From contig NZ_JAFREP010000016.1 in the NCBI RefSeq assembly GCF_017377855.1, forward strand, positions 186,001-250,000: 64,000 nucleotides of DNA. Direction: 5' to 3'. The notes beneath the pieces were generated by a model. The model was not told the origin of the DNA and searched no databases. It saw only the letters and a program-made list of their open reading frames with translations. The stretch is from Acanthopleuribacter pedis. GTDB taxonomy: Bacteria; Acidobacteriota; Holophagae; Acanthopleuribacterales; Acanthopleuribacteraceae. The translations under genes were made by a program, and so were the position numbers. Shown piece after piece: positions 1-8,145 of the stretch; position 1 is the stretch's first letter, and each line of letters starts with the position of its first letter.

Positions 1-415
1 TGCGCCGTGCCGCGGCGGAGTCATCGATCACCAACACGCCGATGGCGGGATTTCGTTTGAGCCGAATCAACAACCTGACGAGGTAATCCACCTCGTGGAG
101 GTTTTTCTTGAGGAGGTAATCGACGACCCCCATCTCGATGTAGCGGTCTCGAACAAGCTCGTTGTCTTGGCCGGTAAAGATCACAACCGGGATCTGTTTC
201 GCTTTGACCATCGGAACGACTTCACCGTTGGGTGCGTCGGGAAGCTGGAGGTCAAGCAAGGCGGCAAAATACTGACCCTCTTGACTTTCGAGTAACTTGG
301 CGGCCTCAGCCATTGACGGGGCGATCTCAACTTCATAACCAAGCTTTTTGACGATGCGGTGCGCCAACATTCTTGCGATCACGCGGCTGTCTTCGACCAG
401 TAAAATTTTTTCCAA
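1..415 (-). CDS. Tandem receiver-domain response regulator (partial, C-terminus beyond window)
   Basis: Cytoplasmic two-component output protein. The visible 138 residues begin LEKILLVEDSRVIARML (acidic pocket, D of VEDS), carry the phospho-acceptor stretch ALLDLQLPDAPNGE, then VIFTG (switch Thr) and the conserved Lys region VVDYLLKK. They run on directly into a second receiver, IGVLVIDDSAAARR, at the window edge. This double-receiver order, with the LDLxLPDAPNGE signature, is typical of REC-REC-GGDEF diguanylate cyclases, but any output domain lies outside the window, so that is inference. A TTG start at 415-413 is chosen because GGGAGG sits 7 nt upstream; no ATG gives a better fit. Confidence 0.85.
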   Translation of the reverse strand, partial: MEKILLVEDSRVIARMLAHRIVKKLGYEVEIAPSMAEAAKLLESQEGQYFAALLDLQLPDAPNGEVVPMVKAKQIPVVIFTGQDNELVRDRYIEMGVVDYLLKKNLHEVDYLVRLLIRLKRNPAIGVLVIDDSAAARR

Positions 416-758
416 CGAGGCGCCTCCCGTGGTTTGGGTGCCTGGGATGGGTTGTCCGTCCTGGATTCGGGCACCGAACGCGCGGTGATGAAGCCTGTCT
501 TCGGTGCCGAGCGACCGTTGATTCCCACGCCGTGGCTGAGCTATGCCACGGTCCTTTCGGGGAATATGCGGTTGATAGATGTGTCTCACTAATGACCTTA
601 CACTATTCTTCGGTATTATTTCCTATTCATTTAATTTCACTTGCATATCCGGCGGTTGCCCCGAGGGGCCGCGCTTGCTCCCGCAACGGGGTTATGCCAA
701 GATGCACGACACAATCGCTTTTGCGGGAGAAACCGGCTTCAATCCGGGGAGGTACGTG
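416..758. other. Divergent intergenic region
   Basis: 343 bp between the regulator (minus) and dihydropteroate synthase (plus). The middle (about 580-640) is AT-richer than its flanks and probably carries both promoters. I could not assign -35/-10 boxes with confidence, and no repeat or RNA gene is evident. Confidence 0.4.
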
Positions 759-1628
759 ATGGAATGGTGCTGCGGTTCTTTTCGGTTGGACTTAACGCGT
801 GGACCGCTTTTGATGGCGATCATCAATGCGACGCCCGACAGCTTTTCCGACGGTTATCCCGATCCCGAACGGGCCTGTGCGCGGGCCGAACGCCTCGTGG
901 CCGAGGGCGCCGATATTTTGGATGTCGGCGGTGAAAGTACCCGGCCCGGTGCTGAAGCGGTCCCCGCGGCGGAGGAAATCGCGCGGGTGGTGCCGGTGAT
1001 CGAACGCCTGGCGGATCGTTTCGCGGTGCCTATTTCCGTCGATACCCAAAAAGCGGCCGTGGCCGAGGCCGCGGTGGCCGCCGGCGCTTCGATTGTCAAC
1101 GGGGTTTCCGCCAGCTTGGATGTTGCCTCGATGAAAGGGCTGTTGCAGCGGTACGACGTGGGTTATGTCGCCATGCACATGCGGGCGCGCCCGGCGGTCA
1201 TGCAGCAAGCGGTTCATTACGACGATGTGGTGGCCGAGGTCACCGATTCCTTGGGTAAGGTGCGTGATGAACTGACCGAGGCCGGGGTGGCGTCGCGGCG
1301 GGTGTTGTACGATCCCGGCATCGGGTTTGGCAAAAAGTTGGCGCACAACCTTGCCTTGTTGCGTGCCGCGCCGTCCATGGCCGACGCTTTGGGGCGGCCC
1401 CTGTTGATGGGCATTAGCCGCAAATCCTGGATCCGCGATCTGTTTCATCGCGACATGGACAAAAGCGCCGCCTCGCTGGAATGGCGCGACGCGGTGACGG
1501 CGATGGCTTCGCTCCTGCTGCCTTTTCCCGCGGTGGCGGTTCACCGCGTTCACCAAGTGGAATGGCTCAAAGCCGGCCTGACCCTGCGCGAGGAACTCGG
1601 CGAAACCGCCCCGGTTTTGTCGGAATAA
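759..1628 (+). CDS. folP: Dihydropteroate synthase
   Basis: Condenses 6-hydroxymethyl-7,8-dihydropterin diphosphate with p-aminobenzoate to give dihydropteroate in folate synthesis; cytoplasmic TIM barrel. The 289-aa product has the family signatures in order: INATPDSFSDG (about residues 22-32), DVGGESTRPGA, SVDTQK, VNGVSA, DPGIGFGKK and the C-terminal GISRKSW substrate-binding segment. The length is normal for bacterial FolP. The open frame extends further upstream, but the ATG at 759 follows GGGGAGG by 6 nt and begins just before the conserved core. No other folate gene is adjacent. Confidence 0.93.
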   Translation: MEWCCGSFRLDLTRGPLLMAIINATPDSFSDGYPDPERACARAERLVAEGADILDVGGESTRPGAEAVPAAEEIARVVPVIERLADRFAVPISVDTQKAAVAEAAVAAGASIVNGVSASLDVASMKGLLQRYDVGYVAMHMRARPAVMQQAVHYDDVVAEVTDSLGKVRDELTEAGVASRRVLYDPGIGFGKKLAHNLALLRAAPSMADALGRPLLMGISRKSWIRDLFHRDMDKSAASLEWRDAVTAMASLLLPFPAVAVHRVHQVEWLKAGLTLREELGETAPVLSE

Positions 1629-1634
1629 GTGTCG

Positions 1635-2192
1635 CTACGGGGTTTCGTCCTCGCGTTGAAGGTACCGGCTGGGCACCTCGTCGGTCAGCCAGACGCCGTT
1701 GGCCGAACAAAAGAAGGTGTAGCCGTCGGCGGCCATGGCGGCGCTGTCCACCACGAGCATGGCGAGTTTGCCATGACGCCGCCCGACCGCGTCGGCGGTG
1801 CGCCGATCCGGAGACAGATGCACGTGGTGGCGTTTGGCCCGTTGGATGCCGTCCCGGAGGATGCCGGCCACGTTGCGGGTAGCGGTGCCGTGGAACAGTC
1901 GGGCCGGCGGCTGTTGGGGTTCAAGCTTGAGGTCGACCTTGACGGAATGGCCTTGGTTGGCGCGAATCCGCGTGCCGTCCTCGCTAAAGGCGAAGCGTTG
2001 TTTGTCGTTGTCGGCGACAACCCGGTGGAGTTGGTCAAGGGTGGGGGCTTGGCGTCCGTAACGCGCCCAATGTTCGAGCAAGGTGTCCACCGCGACCCAG
2101 CCGTTGTCGTCCAGGGTGAGGTTCAGGGTTTGCGGTTGGTGGCGGAGCACCAGGGAGAGAAACTTGCTGGTCCGTTTTGCATTAAAAGACAT
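1635..2192 (-). CDS. kptA: RNA 2'-phosphotransferase (Tpt1/KptA)
   Basis: Family enzymes remove a 2'-phosphate from RNA by transfer to NAD+, releasing ADP-ribose 1'',2''-cyclic phosphate; bacterial physiological substrates are not well established. The 185-aa protein is close to the usual family length and shows the N-terminal RTSKFLSLVLRHQP segment, the winged-helix lobe (GWVAVDTLLEHW), then the NAD-binding lobe with LFHGT, HHVHLSPDRRTADAVGRRHG and the closing EVPSRYL. The invariant Arg-His-Arg-Arg set appears present. It lies tail-to-tail with folP, with only 6 bp between the stop codons. Confidence 0.92.
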   Translation of the reverse strand: MSFNAKRTSKFLSLVLRHQPQTLNLTLDDNGWVAVDTLLEHWARYGRQAPTLDQLHRVVADNDKQRFAFSEDGTRIRANQGHSVKVDLKLEPQQPPARLFHGTATRNVAGILRDGIQRAKRHHVHLSPDRRTADAVGRRHGKLAMLVVDSAAMAADGYTFFCSANGVWLTDEVPSRYLQREDETP

Positions 2193-2454
2193 GGTTTTTC
2201 CTTTGTCAGGTGAACCGCGAGGTGCAAAGCGCGGCAGGCGAGGGTGCCGCGGAACGGGTTGTCACAACACAGGCGGGCTCCTGTGCTCTGATAACCGTTT
2301 CAACGGCGGGTTCAGCCGAATGCCTGTTTTCATGGCGCGGTTCAAAGATGGGATCACCGCGAAAAGCGGCGTAAGTGTCGTTTTGACACAACCGCAATCT
2401 AGGTCATTGTGTTGCCGGATGCAAGTGAAAAGTGTGTTTTTTACACAGTGTCGC

Positions 2455-3264
2455 TCAGAATGAATTCGCCGTGTAATACACCGCCGGGAAAAAGGTGAGC
2501 CACGCCAAGGTGAAATCCTGAATCGCCAACAGCCACGCGTTGACCACGTGGAACAGGAGCAGCCCGCACAGAACCGCCACCACAACGTTTGGCGGTAGGA
2601 ACAGTACCAAGGGCGCGACCAGCTCAAAAGCGATCACCGTCCAGGCCGCCACGTGGCACCACGGCGCCTGGCACAGGCCGCGCGTCGCGGCGAGATCACG
2701 CAAAACGCCTACCTCGTGAAGTTGGCCGAACACCTTGCCGCCGCGCCAGTTTGCGTCGACCACCTTGGCTAGGCCGCCCGTTGCGTAAGAAAGCAACACC
2801 ATCGCCGTAAGGAACCACAGACAAAGGTGGGAAACCTTTTCGTCGGGAAACCACCAGGTACCGAGATGGACCAGGGCGAGGCTACCCCATAACAGCATGT
2901 GCATTTGGTCGTTGCCGTTGACCGCGAAGGGATCCTGGCGCCATTTCCACAGCAGGGTAAGGCAAAACAAGGCCGTGCAAGCCAGGGCGCTCGCGGCGGC
3001 CGGCAGGGAAGGCCACATCGTGAATCCGGCAAGGATGACCCGCAGCGCTAACTGAACGAGCACACCGTGGTAGCCGACCAGCGGGGTTACCGCTTCCGTG
3101 AGACGCGGTCGCCGTCGTTTGGCCGCGCGCAAGCGCAGGACCGACCAGGCCAACAAGCCGGGTTCCCGAAACAGCTTTGCCTGGGACAGCCAGCCGAGGG
3201 CGACTTGGATGGTGGACAAGGCGCCCAGCCAGGTTGTCCATTGGAGTGCCGTCGTCGCGTCCAT
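2455..3264 (-). CDS. HTTM-like polytopic membrane protein
   Basis: 269-aa inner-membrane protein with about six hydrophobic spans and conserved-looking polar patches between them (YHGVLVQL, NGNDQMHMLLW, YATGGLAKV, WRGGKVFGQ). The layout resembles HTTM/vitamin-K gamma-carboxylase-like or SdpB-like membrane proteins; the specific activity is unknown. The open frame extends to 3399, but the ATG at 3264 is preferred because it forms TAATG with the stop of the upstream gene, implying translational coupling. The pair probably works as one unit. No peptide precursor typical of Sdp systems was recognised nearby. Confidence 0.6.
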   Translation of the reverse strand: MDATTALQWTTWLGALSTIQVALGWLSQAKLFREPGLLAWSVLRLRAAKRRRPRLTEAVTPLVGYHGVLVQLALRVILAGFTMWPSLPAAASALACTALFCLTLLWKWRQDPFAVNGNDQMHMLLWGSLALVHLGTWWFPDEKVSHLCLWFLTAMVLLSYATGGLAKVVDANWRGGKVFGQLHEVGVLRDLAATRGLCQAPWCHVAAWTVIAFELVAPLVLFLPPNVVVAVLCGLLLFHVVNAWLLAIQDFTLAWLTFFPAVYYTANSF

Positions 3265-3806
3265 TAGCGCGTTTCCCGGACCGAAAGGGATGGAGAACAA
3301 AAAACCACGGTAAAGGATGGATTGGCGGCATTCACCGGGGCGCGCTGCAGGCGAAAACGGACTTGGGTCGCGCCCTGCCGCGCCGCCTGTTCTCGGCAAA
3401 AAGCAGACAAGGCCGCGTAGGGCGTCCAGAGCAGGGCCCGTTCGTGGTGTTCGGTAACCGGTACCTTTTCGGCGAGTTCAATGAGGCCCACCACGTAGGC
3501 GGTCACCAGGTGATCGCGGCGACTCGCGCTGTTCCAAAGTGGGGTCCACCAACTGAAGCTGTTGTAGGCGGGGAGGGTTTGCCAGTGGCGGCCCTCGGGA
3601 TCGTGGCTCACCTGGATGCGAATAATGGATTCGGTTTCGCTAAAAAAACGGAAACCGGGAATCAGACCGAAGGGGTCGCGGCGGCGCAGGGCACGGATCA
3701 TCCGGTGCCGTGGGAAAAGTTGCGCCGCGAGCGAAACGAGAAACCAGCCCGACCAAAGCGCGGTACAAACGAGGGTCCAGGGTGCTTGGGAAAAAGGAAG
3801 CGCCAT
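3264..3806 (-). CDS. Small membrane-anchored partner of the HTTM-like protein
   Basis: 180-aa protein with one N-terminal hydrophobic segment (WTLVCTALWSGWFLVSLAA, about residues 9-27) followed by a soluble domain containing GLIPGFRFFSETE, WWTPLWNS and RFRLQRAP. I do not recognise the family with certainty. Size, topology and coupling to an HTTM-like gene resemble the SdpA-type partner of SdpB-like proteins, which is only a suggestion. The start at 3806 (MALPF) is chosen because GGAGG lies upstream, although at a long 13-nt spacing; MICFF further upstream is an alternative. Confidence 0.5.
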   Translation of the reverse strand: MALPFSQAPWTLVCTALWSGWFLVSLAAQLFPRHRMIRALRRRDPFGLIPGFRFFSETESIIRIQVSHDPEGRHWQTLPAYNSFSWWTPLWNSASRRDHLVTAYVVGLIELAEKVPVTEHHERALLWTPYAALSAFCREQAARQGATQVRFRLQRAPVNAANPSFTVVFCSPSLSVRETR

Positions 3807-4183
3807 AGGCGAGCGACTGCCTCCAAAAAAACAAATCATGGTTGGATCGTGCGCTGAAACTAACCGATTCACGGGGACGCGTCAATGGTGGTGAGTCGGC
3901 TGATTTTGGGCGAAGGCTCGAATTCTATGAATTGCTTGATGGCGGTGAGGGTGTGGGCTTGGATTGAAGAACGGCTTTGATTCGTGAAACCCGGGGTGAC
4001 TTGTAGTACTCGAGGATAATTAGTAATATGCGGTATTTTTTGGGGGAACTGAATATCAGGGTGCTACTAAATTGTAGGTGTTGTGGTAAAATTCCGAAAC
4101 CCAATCACGAAAAACCAACCTATGGAAACGAAACCACCATGGTCGTGGTCCCGGAACCGCCGTGGTAATTGAGGAGTTGTTTG
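3807..4183. other. Intergenic region upstream of lasso-like precursor
   Basis: 377 bp between the divergent HTTM pair and the precursor gene. It contains a possible sigma70 promoter (see 4001-4029) and an AT-rich run at 4020-4045. No ORF or repeat is supported. Confidence 0.4.
4001..4029 (+). promoter_or_regulatory. Possible sigma70 promoter for the lasso-like cluster
   Basis: TTGTAG at 4001-4006 and TAATAT at 4024-4029 are separated by 17 bp, about 155 bp upstream of the precursor start. Each box is only a partial match to consensus, so this is tentative. Confidence 0.25.
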
Positions 4184-4351
4184 ATGGACTTTCCCACCCA
4201 ACCGAGCCCGGATCGGACCCCGACGAATCGAGCCACATCGGCGAATTCCGGCAAAAAGCCCTGGGTTAAACCGGTGCTGATTCGCGAACCGGTTAAAAAT
4301 ACCGCCACAACCCTCGGTCCCTCGGTCTTTGACAGTTCGCTAACGAGCTAG
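4184..4351 (+). CDS. Candidate lasso-type RiPP precursor peptide
   Basis: 55-aa peptide immediately upstream of an RRE protein and an asparagine-synthetase-like cyclase. The leader has a WVKPVLIREPVKNT stretch (residues 27-40), a good match to the YxxPxL...T recognition pattern of lasso leaders with Trp for Tyr. Thr40 would be the conserved penultimate leader residue. Cutting after Ala41 leaves a 14-residue core, TTLGPSVFDSSLTS, in which Asp sits at core position 9, the right place for an N-terminus-to-Asp macrolactam. The start has GAGGAG 7 nt upstream. The core is short and begins with Thr, which is unusual. Family assignment rests on pattern and context, not on a search. Confidence 0.65.
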   Translation: MDFPTQPSPDRTPTNRATSANSGKKPWVKPVLIREPVKNTATTLGPSVFDSSLTS

Positions 4352-4493
4352 CCCGCAACCATGAACCGGTACCACCTACGCCACCGGCAGGTTTCCGGTT
4401 GAACCCAACGCCCATGAAGTTTTGACGGCCGCTTCCGCCGGTTTTTGCTCGGGTGGCAGTTGCCGAGCGGCGTTTCGCGGAATCTGAGGGACT

Positions 4494-4814
4494 ATGACTG
4501 AGCCCGGCCTTAGCGACTATACCTTACTGATGCGTGCCGACGCGGCGGTATGGACGCAAAACGGCCAACAATTGTTTTTCTTTGATACCCGTCAAGGGAT
4601 GTATTACGGCACGGAGGCGGTCGGCACCCGTCTCTGGGAGTTGCTGGCGGAACCCCAAACGCCCGCGGAACTGTACCGACTTTTGGCTGCCGAATATGAA
4701 CTTGAACCCGAGTTGTGGCGGCGTGACGGCATCACTTTTCTTGAAGAAGCCGTTTCCGTCGGTATTTTGGAGAAGCGCACACCGGTGCGTGGCGAGGATG
4801 GGTTGGTGCCGTGA
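4494..4814 (+). CDS. PqqD-like RRE protein (lasso B1-type leader-binding protein)
   Basis: 106-aa winged-helix RiPP recognition element protein. Features of the PqqD/RRE fold: a beta-rich N-terminus ending LFFFDTRQGMYYGTEAVGTRLWELL, then PQTPAELYRLLAAEYE and the closing helix FLEEAVSVGILEK. In lasso pathways such a protein binds the precursor leader and presents it to the B2 protease and the C cyclase. It lies 142 bp after the precursor and 37 bp before the cyclase, in the same direction. Confidence 0.8.
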   Translation: MTEPGLSDYTLLMRADAAVWTQNGQQLFFFDTRQGMYYGTEAVGTRLWELLAEPQTPAELYRLLAAEYELEPELWRRDGITFLEEAVSVGILEKRTPVRGEDGLVP

Positions 4815-4851
4815 AATCGAATCTCTTCTTAGGATCTCACCGAGCGGCGTT

Positions 4852-6729
4852 ATGTTTGTCGGCGTTTTAGCCAAAAAGGCCGATTACCGGGCCGATCATT
4901 TGCTGCGCTTGATGCTGGCAGGGTCGGCTGTTCCCGCCACGACCTCATTCCACGAGGGTGACTTTGCCGCCGCACTGAACCCGGTCGGACGCATCGATGC
5001 CTTCCAAGACGATGCCGGTGTGGTCGTGCTTGGTTCACTGTTGCCGACCCGGCGCGCCGATTTGTCGGCCGCTTGCCGGCTCCCTGAAACCACCTCGGCG
5101 ATGGGTTTGGTTGCCGCCGCTTACCGCCGCTGGGGCCCGTCCTTTGTCGAACATCTTGCCGGCGAGTTTGCTCTGATCCTTTGGGACCCCGCGCGGCGGC
5201 GGTTGATTTTGGCCCGTGATCGGCTCGGTTTGCATCAACTCTATGTGGTCGAAACGACCGACTTGGTCGCCGTTGCGTTTCAACCCCAACCCTTGTTTGC
5301 GTTGCCCGGTGTGACCTGGGCGTTGGACGAGGCCTTTTTTGCCGATCATTTGGCGCTGTTGCTGCCGCCCGGCGACCAGACTTTTTATCGGGACGTGCGC
5401 CGGCTCGGCGCGGCCGAGGTCAAGATTTTTGAGGAAGGAAGGGTGCAGACGCGGGTGTATTGGGAACCGAATCGCGAGCCGTTGAACCCGCTTACCCGCG
5501 AGGAAGCGCACGAGGCCTTTCGCGAGTTATTGCAGCGTGCGGTGGTTACGCGGCTTGATCCGGCAGGTGTCACCGCGGTTTTTCTCAGTGGCGGCCTTGA
5601 TTCCACCGCGATCACCGCCGCGGCACTGGCCTCCAGTGATCGGCCTGTCTTGGGTTTGTGCAGCGTGCCGCCGGAAACCTTTCGCTACCGCGATGCGCCG
5701 GGTTGGGAACCGGAGGAGCGCCGCTATGTAACCGCCTTAAAAAACCGTTATCCGCGCTTGGATTTACACTGTGAAGTGACGGAACGGTTGCACCCATTTG
5801 CAGGCCTCGACGCTTATTTTGAAGCGGTGCCGCTGCCACCGCACACGCCCAACAACCGGCCGTGGATGGCGGCCCTTCTACAACGGGCGCAAACCGCCGG
5901 CGCGGGCACGGTGATGGTCGGTCAACTCGGCAACTTGGCCATGACCTTCGACGGCCAGGGTTATGTGCCGGATTTGGTGTTCCAGCGGCGCTGGGGTGCC
6001 TTGTGGGGCGAGTACCGCAACCGGATCGGTTCGCGGCGGGCTTGGTTAAAGTCGGAACTGGTGTGGCCGCTGATGCCGCACCGGGCCAGGCAATGGTTTC
6101 GGCGGGTCAAGCACGGCCAGGTGTTTTCGCCGCTGGGTTTTTCCGCCGTCGATCCCGATTTGGCGCGACGCGTCGACCTGGAAAACCGTTACCGCGATCA
6201 GATGAAATTGGCCGCCAGGGATTGGGGTGTCTACGATCCCGAATGGGTTTGGTACGGGCTGCGCCTTTACGCCGCCAATGTGTCGACCGTGTGGGCCCCT
6301 CTGGCTTATCAACAGGGGGCCGCGTTTTGTGATCCCAGCGCCGATGTGGACTTGGTCAATTTTTGTTTGCGCTTGCCGCTGTCGTACCATCAACGGGCCG
6401 GCCGCAAGCGCTTGCTGGTGCGCGAGGCCATGGCGGAACTGCTGCCCGCCGAAATTGTGCAGCGGCAAAAGCGCGGGCGCCAATCGCCCCACCTTTTGAG
6501 TTACTGTCGCTCGATTTACGAGGAACTCTGTGCCGCCTACCAACGTTATGCGCGGTTGGAGGTCACCGCCGGGTGGATTGATTGGCCGCGCGTCGGTGCG
6601 GCGCTACCGCGTTTGGCCGGCGATCAGGCCGGCTTTGGTGATGTGTTGTTTGTGTTGCGTGCGCTCACCGCCGCTGCATTTTTAGAATGGCACCAAGAGC
6701 GCGCCGGGGTCGCGGAAACCGTTAACTAG
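4852..6729 (+). CDS. Asparagine-synthetase-like lasso cyclase (C protein)
   Basis: 625 aa, the usual size for AsnB-like proteins. The N-terminal Ntn-type glutaminase-like lobe (about 1-200) starts MFVGVLAKK, so the catalytic Cys2 of true glutamine amidotransferases is absent, as in lasso C proteins. The C-terminal ATP-PPase lobe carries the PP-loop SGGLDS (246-251) and the downstream KRLLVREAMAELLP...KRGRQSP segment. The expected reaction is ATP-dependent activation of the core Asp/Glu side chain for macrolactam closure. The open frame runs upstream in another gene's shadow; ATG 4852 is the first ATG giving the conserved start, with a weak RBS. Gene order precursor-RRE-cyclase supports the lasso reading; an unrelated amide-bond-forming RiPP enzyme is the alternative. 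Confidence 0.82.
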   Translation: MFVGVLAKKADYRADHLLRLMLAGSAVPATTSFHEGDFAAALNPVGRIDAFQDDAGVVVLGSLLPTRRADLSAACRLPETTSAMGLVAAAYRRWGPSFVEHLAGEFALILWDPARRRLILARDRLGLHQLYVVETTDLVAVAFQPQPLFALPGVTWALDEAFFADHLALLLPPGDQTFYRDVRRLGAAEVKIFEEGRVQTRVYWEPNREPLNPLTREEAHEAFRELLQRAVVTRLDPAGVTAVFLSGGLDSTAITAAALASSDRPVLGLCSVPPETFRYRDAPGWEPEERRYVTALKNRYPRLDLHCEVTERLHPFAGLDAYFEAVPLPPHTPNNRPWMAALLQRAQTAGAGTVMVGQLGNLAMTFDGQGYVPDLVFQRRWGALWGEYRNRIGSRRAWLKSELVWPLMPHRARQWFRRVKHGQVFSPLGFSAVDPDLARRVDLENRYRDQMKLAARDWGVYDPEWVWYGLRLYAANVSTVWAPLAYQQGAAFCDPSADVDLVNFCLRLPLSYHQRAGRKRLLVREAMAELLPAEIVQRQKRGRQSPHLLSYCRSIYEELCAAYQRYARLEVTAGWIDWPRVGAALPRLAGDQAGFGDVLFVLRALTAAAFLEWHQERAGVAETVN

Positions 6730-7052
6730 GGTGTTTTTTTCTAGCCCGTATTTTTCACAAGGGTTCGTCACAAGAACTGAAAGCCTTGTGAGTACGAGGC
6801 AAAGCGCCGGAAGCTTGGAGGCAAGCCTTGCCGAAATAGGTTTAATGGTTGGTTGTGTAAATAGTATATTGGAAAGTAATTAGATTTTGCATTGAGTTTT
6901 AATAAAAATATACTTAGGTAAATCCCTGATCAAGCAGTAGATAACAACTGGTGGTGTCGTTTGTTCATTTGCGCGAGCTTGCAAAAAGAATTGAAAAGTT
7001 GAAGTTTGTAGAAAGATGACCCCCGTGGATTTGTGTACGTGAAGGATGGGTA
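6730..7052. other. Intergenic region with a partial TAGCCCG element
   Basis: 323 bp, AT-rich from about 6840. The 5' part holds a partial copy of the dispersed repeat described at 6742-6777; otherwise no feature is supported. In particular, no B2-like transglutaminase protease gene lies here. Confidence 0.5.
6742..6777. repeat. Partial TAGCCCG-type dispersed repeat
   Basis: About 36 bp align with the left arm and loop of the palindromic element at 17744-17800 (shared TAGCCCG, TTCACAAGG, TTCGTC). The right arm is missing. Confidence 0.55.
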
Positions 7053-7220
7053 ATGGGCAATGAAGAAGAAATTCAGAAGAAGCCGTTATCGCCTGAGGAA
7101 GAAAAACGTCTGAGTGAAGGTCTTAAAAAAGACCATGTCGTCCATCTGGTTCTGTCGGGTCACGAAAACAAAGTGGTGATCTACAAGAATAGTCGAAAGC
7201 TGACCATTGAGCTGGATTAA
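7053..7220 (+). CDS. Small hypothetical protein
   Basis: 55-aa acidic/basic peptide, MGNEEEIQKKPLSPEEEKRL at the N-terminus, then a short beta-rich tail ending KNSRKLTIELD. An AAGGA-like RBS lies just upstream and the codon use is plausible. It converges with the minus-strand RHH-like gene, 6 bp away. I do not recognise the family. Confidence 0.5.
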   Translation: MGNEEEIQKKPLSPEEEKRLSEGLKKDHVVHLVLSGHENKVVIYKNSRKLTIELD

Positions 7221-7226
7221 AAGCGC

Positions 7227-7430
7227 TTAAAGAATGACCAGCTTGTGCGGATCGCTGCCGTCGGGGTTGGCGGTGATGATGATTTTTCCGCTTGCCATCT
7301 CTTTTTCGATGAAGAGGAAAAGCTTTAGCGCTTTGCGAACAATCTCAGCATTGGAGCGGTTGCTGGAGTTCGACTTGATTTCTTGGAGATCTGACTTCTC
7401 TTCATCGCTTAGCGTGACTTGTAAATTCAT
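7227..7430 (-). CDS. Small ribbon-helix-helix-like protein
   Basis: 67 aa. The N-terminus MNLQVTLSDEEKSDLQEIK followed by SNAEIVRKALKLFLFIEKEM matches an RHH DNA-binding pattern: a beta strand, then two helices. The tail is short (ITANPDGSDPHKLVIL). An AAGGTG sits just upstream of the ATG at 7430. It may be an autorepressor or antitoxin-like regulator; no toxin gene is adjacent, so the role is open. Confidence 0.6.
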   Translation of the reverse strand: MNLQVTLSDEEKSDLQEIKSNSSNRSNAEIVRKALKLFLFIEKEMASGKIIITANPDGSDPHKLVIL

Positions 7431-7707
7431 GGTCACCTTTCCGTGGGCAAGTCTTGTGCTAGGAAAAGGCGCAAGAATTGCATAGGGAATTAGGAGGTCC
7501 CCGTTAGGATAGGGGATTGGAACATGTGTCAAATTTAGGTTTTTTTAGAAAAGAAATCAAACTTATAAGGAAAAAAACATGGGTTCTTAATGCTTCTTAT
7601 ATAAGGTGTTGGATTTGAATTGTTTGTGGGATGCTCTTCATTTGAGCGGCTTTAAGCATTGGCCGGCAACCTTTGCGTAGTTAGAAAAAGGGTGCTGGAA
7701 CGGAACC

Positions 7708-8127
7708 CTACGAATCGTTATCCGGCATTGACGGTGGGTTTTCCTCTTGGGTTTTGGCCAGGTAGTCGGCGAGGGCGTCGAAACGGGATTCCCAGAACTT
7801 TTGGTAGAAGGTGATCATGTCACCCGCCGGCGTGAGTGCTTCCGGGCGCAGGTCACAGCGGAAAATGCGCCCTTCTTTTTCCTTGTGAACCAGGCCGGCC
7901 CGTTCCAGGATTTTGAGATGTTTGGAGATCGCCGGCAGGGACATTTGGTGCGGTTCCGCCAGCTCGGAGACGGTGCGGGTGCCGCTGCACAAGGCCGACA
8001 AGATGGCGCGGCGGGTGCGGTCGGCAAGGGCGGCGAAAATGAGGTCGAGTTGTTTCTCTTCTTGCGGCGTACGCGGTGGTTTCACAAGGATCCCTTCGTT
8101 GGTGGTGGGAGGCCTCCCGAGGTTCAT
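7708..8127 (-). CDS. ArsR-family winged-helix transcriptional regulator
   Basis: 139-aa DNA-binding repressor type. The HTH core reads FAALADRTRRAILSALCSG, then TVSELAEPHQMSLPAISKHL (recognition helix) and a wing with KEKEGRIFRCDLRPEAL. No metal-binding Cys cluster is visible, so it belongs with the SRPBCC-linked, non-metal ArsR regulators. It is third in an operon after the SRPBCC and GST genes (18 bp after GST), an order that suggests autoregulation of the whole unit through the palindromes at 9304-9370 (inference). Confidence 0.88.
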   Translation of the reverse strand: MNLGRPPTTNEGILVKPPRTPQEEKQLDLIFAALADRTRRAILSALCSGTRTVSELAEPHQMSLPAISKHLKILERAGLVHKEKEGRIFRCDLRPEALTPAGDMITFYQKFWESRFDALADYLAKTQEENPPSMPDNDS

Positions 8128-8145
8128 GTTCGGGAGGCCCTGATC

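Noticed and set aside
579..758. Longer N-terminus for dihydropteroate synthase
   Set aside because: The added 60 residues are not part of the FolP family and ATG 759 has an ideal RBS.
792..1556. 254-aa ORF opposite folP
   Set aside because: Antisense shadow of a well-supported gene, with no RBS and no recognisable domain.
4534..4851. Upstream extension of the cyclase ORF
   Set aside because: It is the out-of-frame shadow of the RRE gene; the conserved cyclase start is at 4852.
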